From positions 1-13,113 of the forward strand of contig JADGDA010000041.1 of NCBI GenBank assembly GCA_015228695.1: a stretch of DNA of 13,113 bases, in the 5' to 3' direction. The notes below the pieces were generated by a model. The model searched no databases, was not told the DNA's origin, and saw only the letters and a program-made list of their open reading frames with translations. Of the stretch, positions 1-6,552 are shown piece after piece. This stretch comes from Alphaproteobacteria bacterium. Its GTDB lineage: Bacteria; Pseudomonadota; Alphaproteobacteria; Rhodospirillales; Rhodospirillaceae. A program made the position numbers and the translations under genes. Position 1 is the first letter of the stretch. The number at the start of each line of letters is the position of its first letter.

Positions 1-693
1 AGCCGGCGGAGACGCCGCGCGCGCAAGGTCGAGAAGACGGTCCAGGTCCACCTGGGCCGCGACCGCCTCCCGGATGCGTCCGACGACGGCCCTGGCCTCG
101 GCGGCCTCGTTGGAGGGAACGAGCCCGAGATGCCGTTCGACGATTTCCAGGTCGGTCGAGCGGCGCACCGCCCCCACGACCGGAAGATCCGTGTAGCGGT
201 CGACGGCGGCGCGCAGCTTGCTCTCGTGACGCACCCCGGCCACCTTGTTCAAAATCACTCCGGCGATGCGGACATCCGGATCGAATGCCCGATATCCCAC
301 CAGCAGCGGAGCCACGCCGCGGGTGATGCCGCTGGCGTCGACCACCAGAATCACCGGGGCGTCCACGACCTTCGCCAGCGCCGCCGACGAATCCGAACCC
401 GCCACGTCGATGCCGTCATGCAGCCCCTTGTTGCCTTCGACCAGGGAGATGTCGGCTCCGGCCGAGAACCGGCGGAACATCGCGGCGATCTCGGCGCTCG
501 ACTGGGTGTTGAAATCCAGGTTGCGGCAAATGCCCCCGGAGGCCAAGCCGAGCCACATGGGGTCGATATAATCCGGCCCCTTCTTGAACGGCTGCACACG
601 CAGGCCCCGCGCGGTCAGGGCGGCGCAGAGACCGATGGTCAACGTGGTCTTGCCGGACGACTTATGCGCGGCCGAGATGAACAGACGAGCCAT
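1..693 (-). CDS. dsrN: DsrN, siroheme (cobyrinate a,c-diamide synthase-like) amidase, N-terminal part
   Basis: Partial gene: 231 residues are visible and the frame is open at the left edge. The family is usually about twice this long, so the glutamine amidotransferase half should lie outside the window. Residues 1-20 hold an ATP-binding loop (SSGKTT at 12-17), followed by KKGPDYIDP at 37-45 and VEGNKGLHDG at 85-94, all typical of CobB/CbiA synthetases with a dethiobiotin-synthetase-like ATPase domain. DsrN is held to amidate siroheme, giving the amide form used by DsrAB; it acts in the cytoplasm. No other ATG, GTG or TTG is in frame just before the ATG at 693. Its Shine-Dalgarno sequence is weak (CGGAG about 13 nt upstream), unlike most genes here. 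It lies 193 bp past the TrpD2-like gene, across a hairpin-rich gap, so it may have separate expression control. A plain CobB for cobalamin synthesis cannot be excluded from the sequence alone, but the dsr context argues for DsrN. Confidence 0.88.
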   Translation of the reverse strand, partial: MARLFISAAHKSSGKTTLTIGLCAALTARGLRVQPFKKGPDYIDPMWLGLASGGICRNLDFNTQSSAEIAAMFRRFSAGADISLVEGNKGLHDGIDVAGSDSSAALAKVVDAPVILVVDASGITRGVAPLLVGYRAFDPDVRIAGVILNKVAGVRHESKLRAAVDRYTDLPVVGAVRRSTDLEIVERHLGLVPSNEAAEARAVVGRIREAVAAQVDLDRLLDLARAASPPA

Positions 694-744
694 CGGACAA
701 AACGCACTCCGCTCGCGCCGGACAAAGCAGCGGCAGTTCTCATA

Positions 745-878
745 CGGTCTCCGGAAAGTCCAGGGACTTTCCTGAACCCCGCCCTCAATCGCCGGGCGGC
801 CTCCAGCCTTGGCTTTCGGCGCAGGAGCGCCGGCCCGCGTTGCGGGCTCGGTCTCCGGAAAGTCCAGGGACTTTCCGG
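745..878. repeat. Pair of direct repeats, each a long near-perfect palindrome
   Basis: A 28-bp sequence occurs identically at 745-772 and 849-876, offset 104 bp. Each copy contains a palindrome with 11-bp arms (CCGGAAAGTCC / GGACTTTCCGG) around a 2-nt AG centre. The right copy, 855-878, is perfect. The left copy, 751-774, has one mismatched pair (C752 against T773). Between them are two further perfect hairpins, described separately. The right copy begins 8 bp after the stop codon of the TrpD2-like gene and the left copy lies about 57 bp before the dsrN start. There is no T-run after either palindrome on either strand, so they do not look like ordinary intrinsic terminators. They resemble REP/BIME-type intergenic palindromes, or could be a protein-binding site pair. 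The repeat is seen directly; the role is unknown. Confidence 0.85.
818..847. other. Two adjacent perfect GC hairpins in the gap before dsrN
   Basis: GGCGC-AGGA-GCGCC at 818-831 forms a 5-bp stem with a 4-nt loop. Directly beside it, GCCCGC-GTT-GCGGGC at 833-847 forms a 6-bp stem with a 3-nt loop. Both sit between the two 28-bp palindromic repeats. No poly-T follows on either strand. They may belong to a composite repeat unit or shape the mRNA between the TrpD2-like gene and dsrN. Confidence 0.5.
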
Positions 879-886
879 AAATCGTC

Positions 887-1885
887 TCAGGCCAGAATAC
901 GGCCCCGGTTCCGGTTCGACCACAGTTCCTCGGCCAGGGACTGGGCCGCCTCCGGCGAAGAGGCGCGGCCGAGCATGAACAAGGCGACGGCGGCGGTGCC
1001 GGTGACGGACCGGACCGGATAGGAATCGTCGCTGTCCCCGCTCCACACGGCCAGAAGCCGCCTCGGGTCCATGTCGGCGTCGGAAGGCTCCGACGACTCG
1101 GGCAACAGGGACGGCCATGTCCTTTCCCCGCAGACTCCTTCGTCGAGGGTCAGGGAGTCGCACGGCTTGACCGGACGCCGCTCCGCCTCTCCCCCCTCGC
1201 CCTTGAACACCACCATGTGTTTCTGCCCCAGCAGCTTCGCCGCGTCGCGATGCACGGGCCGGTACGGGGGATGGGTGACGCTGAGGACCTGATGCGGCGC
1301 GTCGAAGGGGTTCAGGTGGCGCGCCACGGTATGAATCGGCGAGCGCACGCCCAGCAGGGAGCGCAGGTCCATAATGTCCTGGAGACGGGGACTGAGATGC
1401 TCCAACCCCATGTAGGCAAAATGGCGCGCGCGCAATTGCTCGACCGCCTGCGTCATCGACGTGGCGGGGGCGATCCCCAGGGCCTCCAGCGTTTCCCGCG
1501 CGTAAAGTCTGTTGGGGGTATGGGCGTCGGCGCCGTGCATGAAAACGCGGACGCCGCTTTGCGCCAGCAGCAGGACGGACAGCAGATACCAGGGGAGTTG
1601 CCGCGATTTTCCCGCGTAGGTCGGCCAATCCAGGTCCACCGGCGGCGCGGCGGAGGGAGAGGCCAGGGACCCGCGGATTCCCCGGGCAAACCCCGCGACC
1701 TCCTCCGACGTCTCGGTCTTGACCCGCAGCACGCAGAGGAAGGCCCCCAGTTGGACCGGTTCCACCTCGCCCGCCATGATCATCCGGGCGGCTTCGCAGA
1801 TCTCCGCCTCGGTCAAGGCCCGCGACAGATTCGGCCCCTTTGCGATAATGCGCACATACTGGGCGAACGGATGCTCGCTGACCAT
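887..1885 (-). CDS. TrpD2/YbiB-like protein (anthranilate phosphoribosyltransferase fold)
   Basis: This 332-residue protein looks like a paralogue of anthranilate phosphoribosyltransferase (glycosyltransferase family 3). Residues 1-72 form the small helical N-terminal domain (LTEAEICEAARMIMAGE at 24-40, then LGAFLCVLRVKTET). Residues about 85-330 form the catalytic-like fold, with DLDWPTYAGKSRQLPW at 84-99 where TrpD carries its GTGGD phosphate-binding motif. That motif is absent, which fits the TrpD2/YbiB branch. HTVARHLNPF at 185-194 and HMVVFKGEGGEAERRP at 223-238 match the same family. E. coli YbiB binds nucleic acid rather than making tryptophan precursors; what this one does is not known. 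The ATG at 1885 has the strongest ribosome site nearby, GAGGAGG, 7 nt upstream. It lies 48 bp after dsrP on the same strand, so it is probably co-transcribed with the dsr genes, although it is not one of the classical dsr genes. It is unlikely to be a true trpD. Confidence 0.82.
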   Translation of the reverse strand: MVSEHPFAQYVRIIAKGPNLSRALTEAEICEAARMIMAGEVEPVQLGAFLCVLRVKTETSEEVAGFARGIRGSLASPSAAPPVDLDWPTYAGKSRQLPWYLLSVLLLAQSGVRVFMHGADAHTPNRLYARETLEALGIAPATSMTQAVEQLRARHFAYMGLEHLSPRLQDIMDLRSLLGVRSPIHTVARHLNPFDAPHQVLSVTHPPYRPVHRDAAKLLGQKHMVVFKGEGGEAERRPVKPCDSLTLDEGVCGERTWPSLLPESSEPSDADMDPRRLLAVWSGDSDDSYPVRSVTGTAAVALFMLGRASSPEAAQSLAEELWSNRNRGRILA

Positions 1886-1892
1886 GTCACCG

Positions 1893-1899
1893 CCTCCTC
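1893..1899 (-). promoter_or_regulatory. Strong ribosome binding site of the TrpD2-like gene
   Basis: On the minus strand the sequence reads GAGGAGG with 7 nt to the ATG. It fixes the start at 1885 and implies efficient, independent translation initiation of a gene that otherwise looks like an accessory passenger. Confidence 0.75.
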
Positions 1900-1933
1900 A
1901 AGCCGACATCGTTCCCGGATGCGCGTCCCGGTA

Positions 1934-3202
1934 TCAGGCCTTGGCCGCCTCGGCGTTCCCGGCCTCGTCGGCCATGTCGACGATCTTGGCGACGTGATCG
2001 GGGTCGATGACCTCGTCGGCCAGGCTCTCCGGCAGGAACCGCAGCAGCGCGCAGGCCACCAGCACCAGGGCGAGGGCAATGCCCATCCCGCCGATCCCGA
2101 GAACGATTTCCGCCAAGGTCGGGGTGTAGGTATTCACGACGCCGTCGAAGAACTGGGAACTGGCCTCCATCCCGGGGAACAGGGTCAGGGGATAGGTCTG
2201 GCCGCCGATGATGATGACGTAAACCTGCGCCAGCCCGCCCATGATGATCAGAACGGACGCCAGCACGGAGGCCGACCGGCTTCCCCCCAGGCGCGGATGC
2301 AGCAGCAGCACCAGGGGAATGATCCCGCCGATCCCGATCTGCACCACCCAGAACAGGAAGGTGTGAATGGTGTCCCCGGTCAGGATGAAGGCCTCGACCG
2401 CGCGCCGCTCCTCCATGTACAGGTTGGTCAGATGCTGAACCAGAACGAAGTACAGGGTCGCCGCCAGCACGATTCCCATCAGCCGCTGGAGCCTGGTCAC
2501 CACCACGTCCCCCAGGGGGCGGCCGGTGGCCGTATAGACCCCGACCATGATCAGCATGAAGATGGCCTTGCCGTAGGCGAAGGACATGGCGATGAACATC
2601 GGAGCCATGATCGCCGCGTTGTAGGCGTCGCGGGCGACGAGAAAGCCGAAAATGGACCCGGTGCCGGTGGTGAGCGTCAGGCGCCAGAGGAAAGCGGCGA
2701 AGGCCGCAGGCTTGTAGAACGGAGCGCCGTGGCGGCTCATCATCGTCCAGAGATAGGCGGCGACGATGCCGAAGAACCCGGAATAGAGCAGGACGTTCCA
2801 GGCGAAAATCGACCTGAAGTTATAATGCGTCATCGCCACGATCAGACGGTCGGCCCGCCCGAGATCGAGCAGCAGCACGGTCAGCCCGCCCGCCAGAAGA
2901 CACAGCGCCAAAAGCCCGGACAGCCGCGCCAGGGGCTTGTAGAGCCCCCGTTCGAACACCGACCCGATGGAGGCGATGTTCAGCGCGCCGGACGCGGCGA
3001 CGATCAGGAAGACCGCGAACACATGCGGCATGCCCCAGACGACCTGGTTGGTCATGCCCGTGACGTGGTGGCCGTGGTGCTCCATGTAGAAGGCCGACAT
3101 GAGCCCGGCGAGGACGAACAGGGCGACGCCCCCGAGAACCCGCCAAAAGTGGGGACTGTGGCCATCCAGCTCTCGATAGACGATCTTGGTTGTGGCGCTC
3201 AT
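1934..3202 (-). CDS. dsrP: DsrP, NrfD-family integral membrane quinone-interacting subunit
   Basis: This 422-residue protein is polytopic. I count about ten hydrophobic segments, at roughly 20-40, 58-80, 94-114, 132-154, 167-190, 198-222, 241-262, 280-301, 310-334 and 363-389. That matches the NrfD/PsrC family in size and layout. DsrP is the membrane anchor of the DsrMKJOP complex and is expected to exchange electrons between the quinone pool and the periplasmic ferredoxin DsrO. The hydrophilic C-terminus (391-422), rich in Asp, Glu and Ala, is expected to be cytoplasmic. The gene starts 19 bp after the dsrO stop. Its ribosome site is weak (AGCGAG), which suggests translation linked to dsrO. 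The TrpD2-like gene follows 48 bp later. The family call is secure; the name DsrP rests on its position after dsrO. Confidence 0.93.
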   Translation of the reverse strand: MSATTKIVYRELDGHSPHFWRVLGGVALFVLAGLMSAFYMEHHGHHVTGMTNQVVWGMPHVFAVFLIVAASGALNIASIGSVFERGLYKPLARLSGLLALCLLAGGLTVLLLDLGRADRLIVAMTHYNFRSIFAWNVLLYSGFFGIVAAYLWTMMSRHGAPFYKPAAFAAFLWRLTLTTGTGSIFGFLVARDAYNAAIMAPMFIAMSFAYGKAIFMLIMVGVYTATGRPLGDVVVTRLQRLMGIVLAATLYFVLVQHLTNLYMEERRAVEAFILTGDTIHTFLFWVVQIGIGGIIPLVLLLHPRLGGSRSASVLASVLIIMGGLAQVYVIIIGGQTYPLTLFPGMEASSQFFDGVVNTYTPTLAEIVLGIGGMGIALALVLVACALLRFLPESLADEVIDPDHVAKIVDMADEAGNAEAAKA

Positions 3203-3221
3203 TGCTTTTGGCTCGCTTGGT

Positions 3222-4031
3222 TCACAGGCCTTGATAGAAGACGCCCGGATTCAACTTGAGGTCCGGCCGGATCTGGGTCGTGGCATAGGTCGCGATGCGC
3301 TTGGAAATCTCGGCGTTCGGATCATTGAGATCGCCGAACAGCATCGCCCCGGTTCCCGCGCCCCCGCACTTTTCCACGCAGGCCGGCACGCCGCCGGCGT
3401 CGATCCGGTGGACGCACAGGGTGCACGCCTCGACGCATCCCTTGCCGCGCGGCATGTGGGGCTTCTGGTTCTCGATGTCCTCGTGCACGAACGAGCGCGC
3501 CTTGTAGGGGCAGGCCATCATGCAGTAACGGCAGCCGATGCAGATATGGCGATCGACCAGCACGATCCCGTCGGCGCGCTTGAACGAGGCTCCGGTGGGG
3601 CAGACGTCGACGCACGGGGGATGGGTGCAGTGCTGGCACATGACGGGAAGGGAGAAGGTCCGCCCGGTCGCGGTTTCCTTCAGGTCGACCTTGCGGATCC
3701 ACTGGGGATTCTGCTCCGGCCGCCCATGCCCCTCCCAGCCCTGTTCCTCGCGGCAGGCATCGACGCAAGCCGAACACCCGGCCTCGCATTTCGAGGTGTC
3801 GACGAGAAGGCCCCAGCGGACGTCGGGACTCGCCGGCTCATCGACCGGTTTCGATTGGGCCGGAGCGATCAGGACGACGCCCGTTGCCAGGGTCATGGTG
3901 ACCAGGGTTCCCGCCCCGGCGACGAAGCCCCGCCGGCTGACCCCGGAATCCCCGGAGCATCCGCAGGAGCCGGCACGATCCACGGCGTGAGCCCTGTCCG
4001 TGGCGAGGTCCGAGGAGTGGTTCTCGCTCAT
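3222..4031 (-). CDS. dsrO: DsrO, periplasmic Tat-exported ferredoxin-like iron-sulfur protein
   Basis: This 269-residue protein has a twin-arginine signal: SRRGFV at 32-37, followed by a hydrophobic stretch (about 38-58) and AQS near 58-60. The mature part has four cysteine groups: C82/C86/C89/C93, C132/C135/C140/C144, C164/C167/C170/C174 and C199/C203/C206/C218/C222. The total suits up to four [4Fe-4S] clusters, as in HmcB/NrfC-type electron transfer proteins. DsrO is the periplasmic electron wire of DsrMKJOP, between DsrP and the cytochrome DsrJ. The start at 4031 has GGAGGG about 11 nt upstream, and the gene follows dsrJ by 18 bp. An oddity is a Cys-rich patch (SCGCSG, 22-27) ahead of the Tat motif, in the part normally removed with the signal. 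Another NrfC-like protein is formally possible, but the neighbours make DsrO the clear choice. Confidence 0.95.
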   Translation of the reverse strand: MSENHSSDLATDRAHAVDRAGSCGCSGDSGVSRRGFVAGAGTLVTMTLATGVVLIAPAQSKPVDEPASPDVRWGLLVDTSKCEAGCSACVDACREEQGWEGHGRPEQNPQWIRKVDLKETATGRTFSLPVMCQHCTHPPCVDVCPTGASFKRADGIVLVDRHICIGCRYCMMACPYKARSFVHEDIENQKPHMPRGKGCVEACTLCVHRIDAGGVPACVEKCGGAGTGAMLFGDLNDPNAEISKRIATYATTQIRPDLKLNPGVFYQGL

Positions 4032-4049
4032 GACGTCAAATTCCCTCCA

Positions 4050-4463
4050 TCATGGAGTCGGCCCCTGACCATGCACCGCGCCAGGGGGGGATGCGCCCAC
4101 GGGCGGCACGGACGCGTGGCAGGCAAAACAGTCCGGAGAGACGCCCGCGTAGGAATGGCAGGCATTGCAAAAATGCTCTTCGCTCTTGATCGTCACCGGC
4201 TTGCCGTCCGCCCCCTGCACCGCGTGGCACGAAATGCATCCCTGCAAGCCGTGTTCCGTGGTGCGGATGCCCTCGCGCATGGTTTCATCGCGCTGGTGCT
4301 TCAGCAGGTCCATGTGGTTGCGCCGCATGAACTGGGTGTCCTCGACGCACTTCCCGCCCTTGCCCTTGGGGATGGTCGGGAAAGGGCCGTCGCCGGCAAG
4401 GGCGGGGAGGACGCCGAACAGCGCCGCCACCACCATCACCAGAACTAGGCGCAAACCGGTCAT
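4050..4463 (-). CDS. dsrJ: DsrJ, periplasmic triheme cytochrome c
   Basis: This 137-residue protein starts with a hydrophobic signal or anchor (residues 4-20) ending in a possible ALA-G cleavage site at 21-24. Three CXXCH heme c sites follow: CISCH at 76-80, CNACH at 99-103 and CFACH at 112-116. C39 (GKCVED) lies where A. vinosum DsrJ has the cysteine thought to give unusual His/Cys ligation to one heme. DsrJ is part of the DsrMKJOP complex and faces the periplasm; a sulfur-related role rather than plain electron transfer has been proposed for it. The ATG at 4463 is 8 bp after the dsrL stop, with GAGGAG inside the end of dsrL as ribosome site, so the two genes are probably translationally coupled. 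The frame stays open upstream to an ATG at 4652, but that part is only a shadow of dsrL and lacks a signal sequence. Confidence 0.94.
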   Translation of the reverse strand: MTGLRLVLVMVVAALFGVLPALAGDGPFPTIPKGKGGKCVEDTQFMRRNHMDLLKHQRDETMREGIRTTEHGLQGCISCHAVQGADGKPVTIKSEEHFCNACHSYAGVSPDCFACHASVPPVGASPPGAVHGQGPTP

Positions 4464-4471
4464 TGCCGCTT

Positions 4472-6403
4472 CTACTCCTCGCCCATGCCCATCTGAATGT
4501 AACCCGTCGGGCAAACATCCATGCAGATGTGGCAACCGATGCACTTGGCGTAATCGGTGGTCACATAGCGGCCCATCGCCTTCTCGGCCTTGGGAACGCG
4601 CAGAACGGCCACCTGCGGACAGAACACCAGACATTCGTCGCACTCGAAGCACAGGCCGCAGCTCATGCAGCGGGAGGCCTCCGCCTTGGCGCTCGTCTCG
4701 TCCAGACCCGTAAAGCGTTCGCTGAAGTTGCTGAGAACGCTGTCGGCGGAAATGTGAACCTCCTTGCGGCGGTTCATCGCCTCCTGCTGGAAATGGCCGA
4801 GGAACATCTTGTCGTGGGTGACGATTTCATTGGACGCGCGGTCCTCGAAATTGTGCACCGCGAACTTCGCGCTGCTGGTGCCCCAGGTCTCGCCGCCCTG
4901 GAAGCGCTCGGGCGTCAGATTGCGCGTGGACAGCTCTGCCAGCAGATTGAAGTGATTCACGTCCACCTTGGGCCGCTTCATCTCGGAGTTGCCCGCGAAG
5001 TGGTGCTCCATGCTCTCCACGGCGATGCGGGCGTGACCGATGGCGGTGGTCAGAAGGTGCGGCTTGACCACATCGCCGCCGACGAAATGCCCCTTCTTCG
5101 CCGAGGCGCGATAGAACTTGTCGGCGTTGATCAGGCCCCAGCCGTTGTCCAACTCCTCGATGCCCGTGAAGTCGCCGCCCTGGCCGGTCGCCGACACGAT
5201 CAGCGAGCAGTCGATGTTGTAGGCCTCGCTGTCACGCTGGAACATGTTGTTGCCGTCCCAATCGACCGGGACCACCCGCAGCGCCGTGGCGCGACCGTCT
5301 TCCCCACGGATGACCTCCAGCGGAACCAAGCTCTCCTTGATGACCACGCCTTCCTGCTGCACCGCGTCCAGTTCGTGCTTGGTGGCGGGCATCTTGTTGA
5401 TGGGACGGCGGTAGACGATCCAGACGTCGGCCCCCTCGCGGCGGGCGACGGAGGCGACGTCATGCACGGTATGACCGAGGATGACGGCGTCCGGATGATC
5501 CTTCTCGGAGACGTGGTTGATATGGCCGATGCGGCGGGCCACCGCAGCCACGTCCATGGCCGTATCGCCGCCGCCGATGACCAGAACCCGACCGTTCAGG
5601 TGCTTCAGACGGCCCTCGTTGAAGGCGCGGAGGAAGGCGATGCCGCTGACGCAGTTGGGAGCCTCGCCGCCGGGAATCGGCAGCGACTTCCCGGCCTGGG
5701 CGCCGATACCCCAGAACACCGCGTCGAAATCCTTCTCAAGCTGGGCGAGACTGACGTCCACGCCGACCTGGGTGTTCAGCCGCGTCTCGACGCCCATGTC
5801 GAGAATGCGCTGGATTTCCTTGTCGAGGACGTCCTTGGGCACGCGATAGCCGGGGATGCCGAACCGCATCATTCCGCCGAGGGAGGGGTAGGAGTCGAAA
5901 ATGGTGCAGGCATGCCCGCGCTTGCGCAGGAAGTAGGCCGCCGCCAGACCGGCGGGGCCGCCGCCGACGATCGCGACCTTTTTCCCGGTCTCCTTCTCGG
6001 GCTTCGGGAAGGTCATGTTGTTCTTCAGCGCCCAGTCGCCGATGTACTGCTCGATGGAATTGATCCCGACGTGCTCGTCCAGCTCATTCCGGTTGCAGCC
6101 GTCCTGGCAGGGAGCGGGGCAGACCCGGCCCATGATCGCGGGAAATGGATTCGACTTGGTCATCCGCTGAAATGCGTACTCCTCCCAGGCCATGCCGCCG
6201 GCGGGCTTGTCGAGGCCACGCACGATCGACAGCCATCCGCGGATCTCGTGGCCGGAGGGGCAGCTCGCCTGACACGGAGGGGTGCGATGCACATACGTGG
6301 GGCACTTGTGGGAGTAGCTTGAAACGACAATCTGCTCCTTCGGGCGCACGGGCCCTGCGTCTCCGTCCTTGAAACGGCGAAACGTAAATGCGCTATCGCT
6401 CAT
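4472..6403 (-). CDS. dsrL: DsrL, NAD(P)H:acceptor iron-sulfur flavoprotein
   Basis: This 643-residue protein is related to the glutamate synthase small subunit (GltD) and NfnB families. An N-terminal Fe-S region (C34, C44, C48, C95, C99, C103) precedes an FAD-binding GGGPAG at 147-152. A second dinucleotide site, GGGDTA at 277-282, is followed by VYRR at 330-333, which suggests NAD(P)H binding. The C-terminus carries a ferredoxin part with C579/C582/C585/C588/C591/C595 and C621/C624/C627/C631, enough for two [4Fe-4S] clusters. DsrL is essential for sulfur oxidation in A. vinosum, associates with DsrAB in the cytoplasm, and is thought to pass electrons from sulfur oxidation to NAD(P)+. I chose ATG 6403 because GGGAGAGG sits just upstream and the protein begins MSDSAFTF; an ATG at 6451 in the same frame has no such support. 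It follows dsrK after a long 149-bp gap with hairpins. Preference for NAD or NADP cannot be settled here. Confidence 0.95.
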   Translation of the reverse strand: MSDSAFTFRRFKDGDAGPVRPKEQIVVSSYSHKCPTYVHRTPPCQASCPSGHEIRGWLSIVRGLDKPAGGMAWEEYAFQRMTKSNPFPAIMGRVCPAPCQDGCNRNELDEHVGINSIEQYIGDWALKNNMTFPKPEKETGKKVAIVGGGPAGLAAAYFLRKRGHACTIFDSYPSLGGMMRFGIPGYRVPKDVLDKEIQRILDMGVETRLNTQVGVDVSLAQLEKDFDAVFWGIGAQAGKSLPIPGGEAPNCVSGIAFLRAFNEGRLKHLNGRVLVIGGGDTAMDVAAVARRIGHINHVSEKDHPDAVILGHTVHDVASVARREGADVWIVYRRPINKMPATKHELDAVQQEGVVIKESLVPLEVIRGEDGRATALRVVPVDWDGNNMFQRDSEAYNIDCSLIVSATGQGGDFTGIEELDNGWGLINADKFYRASAKKGHFVGGDVVKPHLLTTAIGHARIAVESMEHHFAGNSEMKRPKVDVNHFNLLAELSTRNLTPERFQGGETWGTSSAKFAVHNFEDRASNEIVTHDKMFLGHFQQEAMNRRKEVHISADSVLSNFSERFTGLDETSAKAEASRCMSCGLCFECDECLVFCPQVAVLRVPKAEKAMGRYVTTDYAKCIGCHICMDVCPTGYIQMGMGEE

Positions 6404-6441
6404 CGTTACCTCTCCCTTGTGGCTCTCGCGCCCCGATTCCA

Positions 6442-6520
6442 GTGTCCGCAAGACTGTCGTCTACGGGCAGGACACCAAGCACTTCCCTATGATCCGTCTC
6501 GCAATCCGCAGCCCATGCGG
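6442..6520. other. Two inverted repeats in the dsrK-dsrL gap
   Basis: The gap 6404-6552 (149 bp) is the longest inside the cluster core and has no gene. GTGTCCGC at 6442-6449 pairs with 6467-6475 (one bulged A), and the loop holds a further AGAC-TGTC-GTCT stem at 6451-6462. CCGCA-GCCCA-TGCGG at 6506-6520 is a separate 5-bp hairpin. Neither is followed by a T-run in the direction of transcription. They could affect mRNA processing or stability between dsrK and dsrL; a promoter for dsrLJOP is also possible, but I see no clear -35/-10 pair. Confidence 0.4.
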
Positions 6521-6552
6521 TCCCGCGCCCCGGCCGTCGTCTCCCAATCCCG

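Noticed and set aside
745..876. CRISPR-like array from the two 28-bp repeats
   Set aside because: There are only two copies, the 76-bp spacer-like interval is itself full of hairpins, and there are no cas genes in view.
751..878. Rho-independent terminator for the cluster
   Set aside because: The palindromes are strong, but no T-run follows either copy on either strand and each is symmetrical. I keep them as repeats, not as terminators.
809..3259. 816-residue plus-strand open frame
   Set aside because: It lies antisense to the TrpD2-like gene and dsrP, has low-complexity His/Gly/Arg/Gln-rich sequence and no family motif. Long antisense frames are expected opposite high-G+C coding sequence.
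4464..4652. Longer DsrJ starting at ATG 4652 with an added cysteine-containing N-terminal part
   Set aside because: The extra part is translated from within dsrL in another frame, and it would bury the DsrJ signal sequence. ATG 4463 has a good ribosome site and a proper hydrophobic leader.
4463..6322. 619-residue plus-strand open frame opposite dsrL
   Set aside because: The opposite strand encodes DsrL with intact FAD and Fe-S motifs; the plus-strand frame is a composition shadow rich in Ala, Val, His and Asp.
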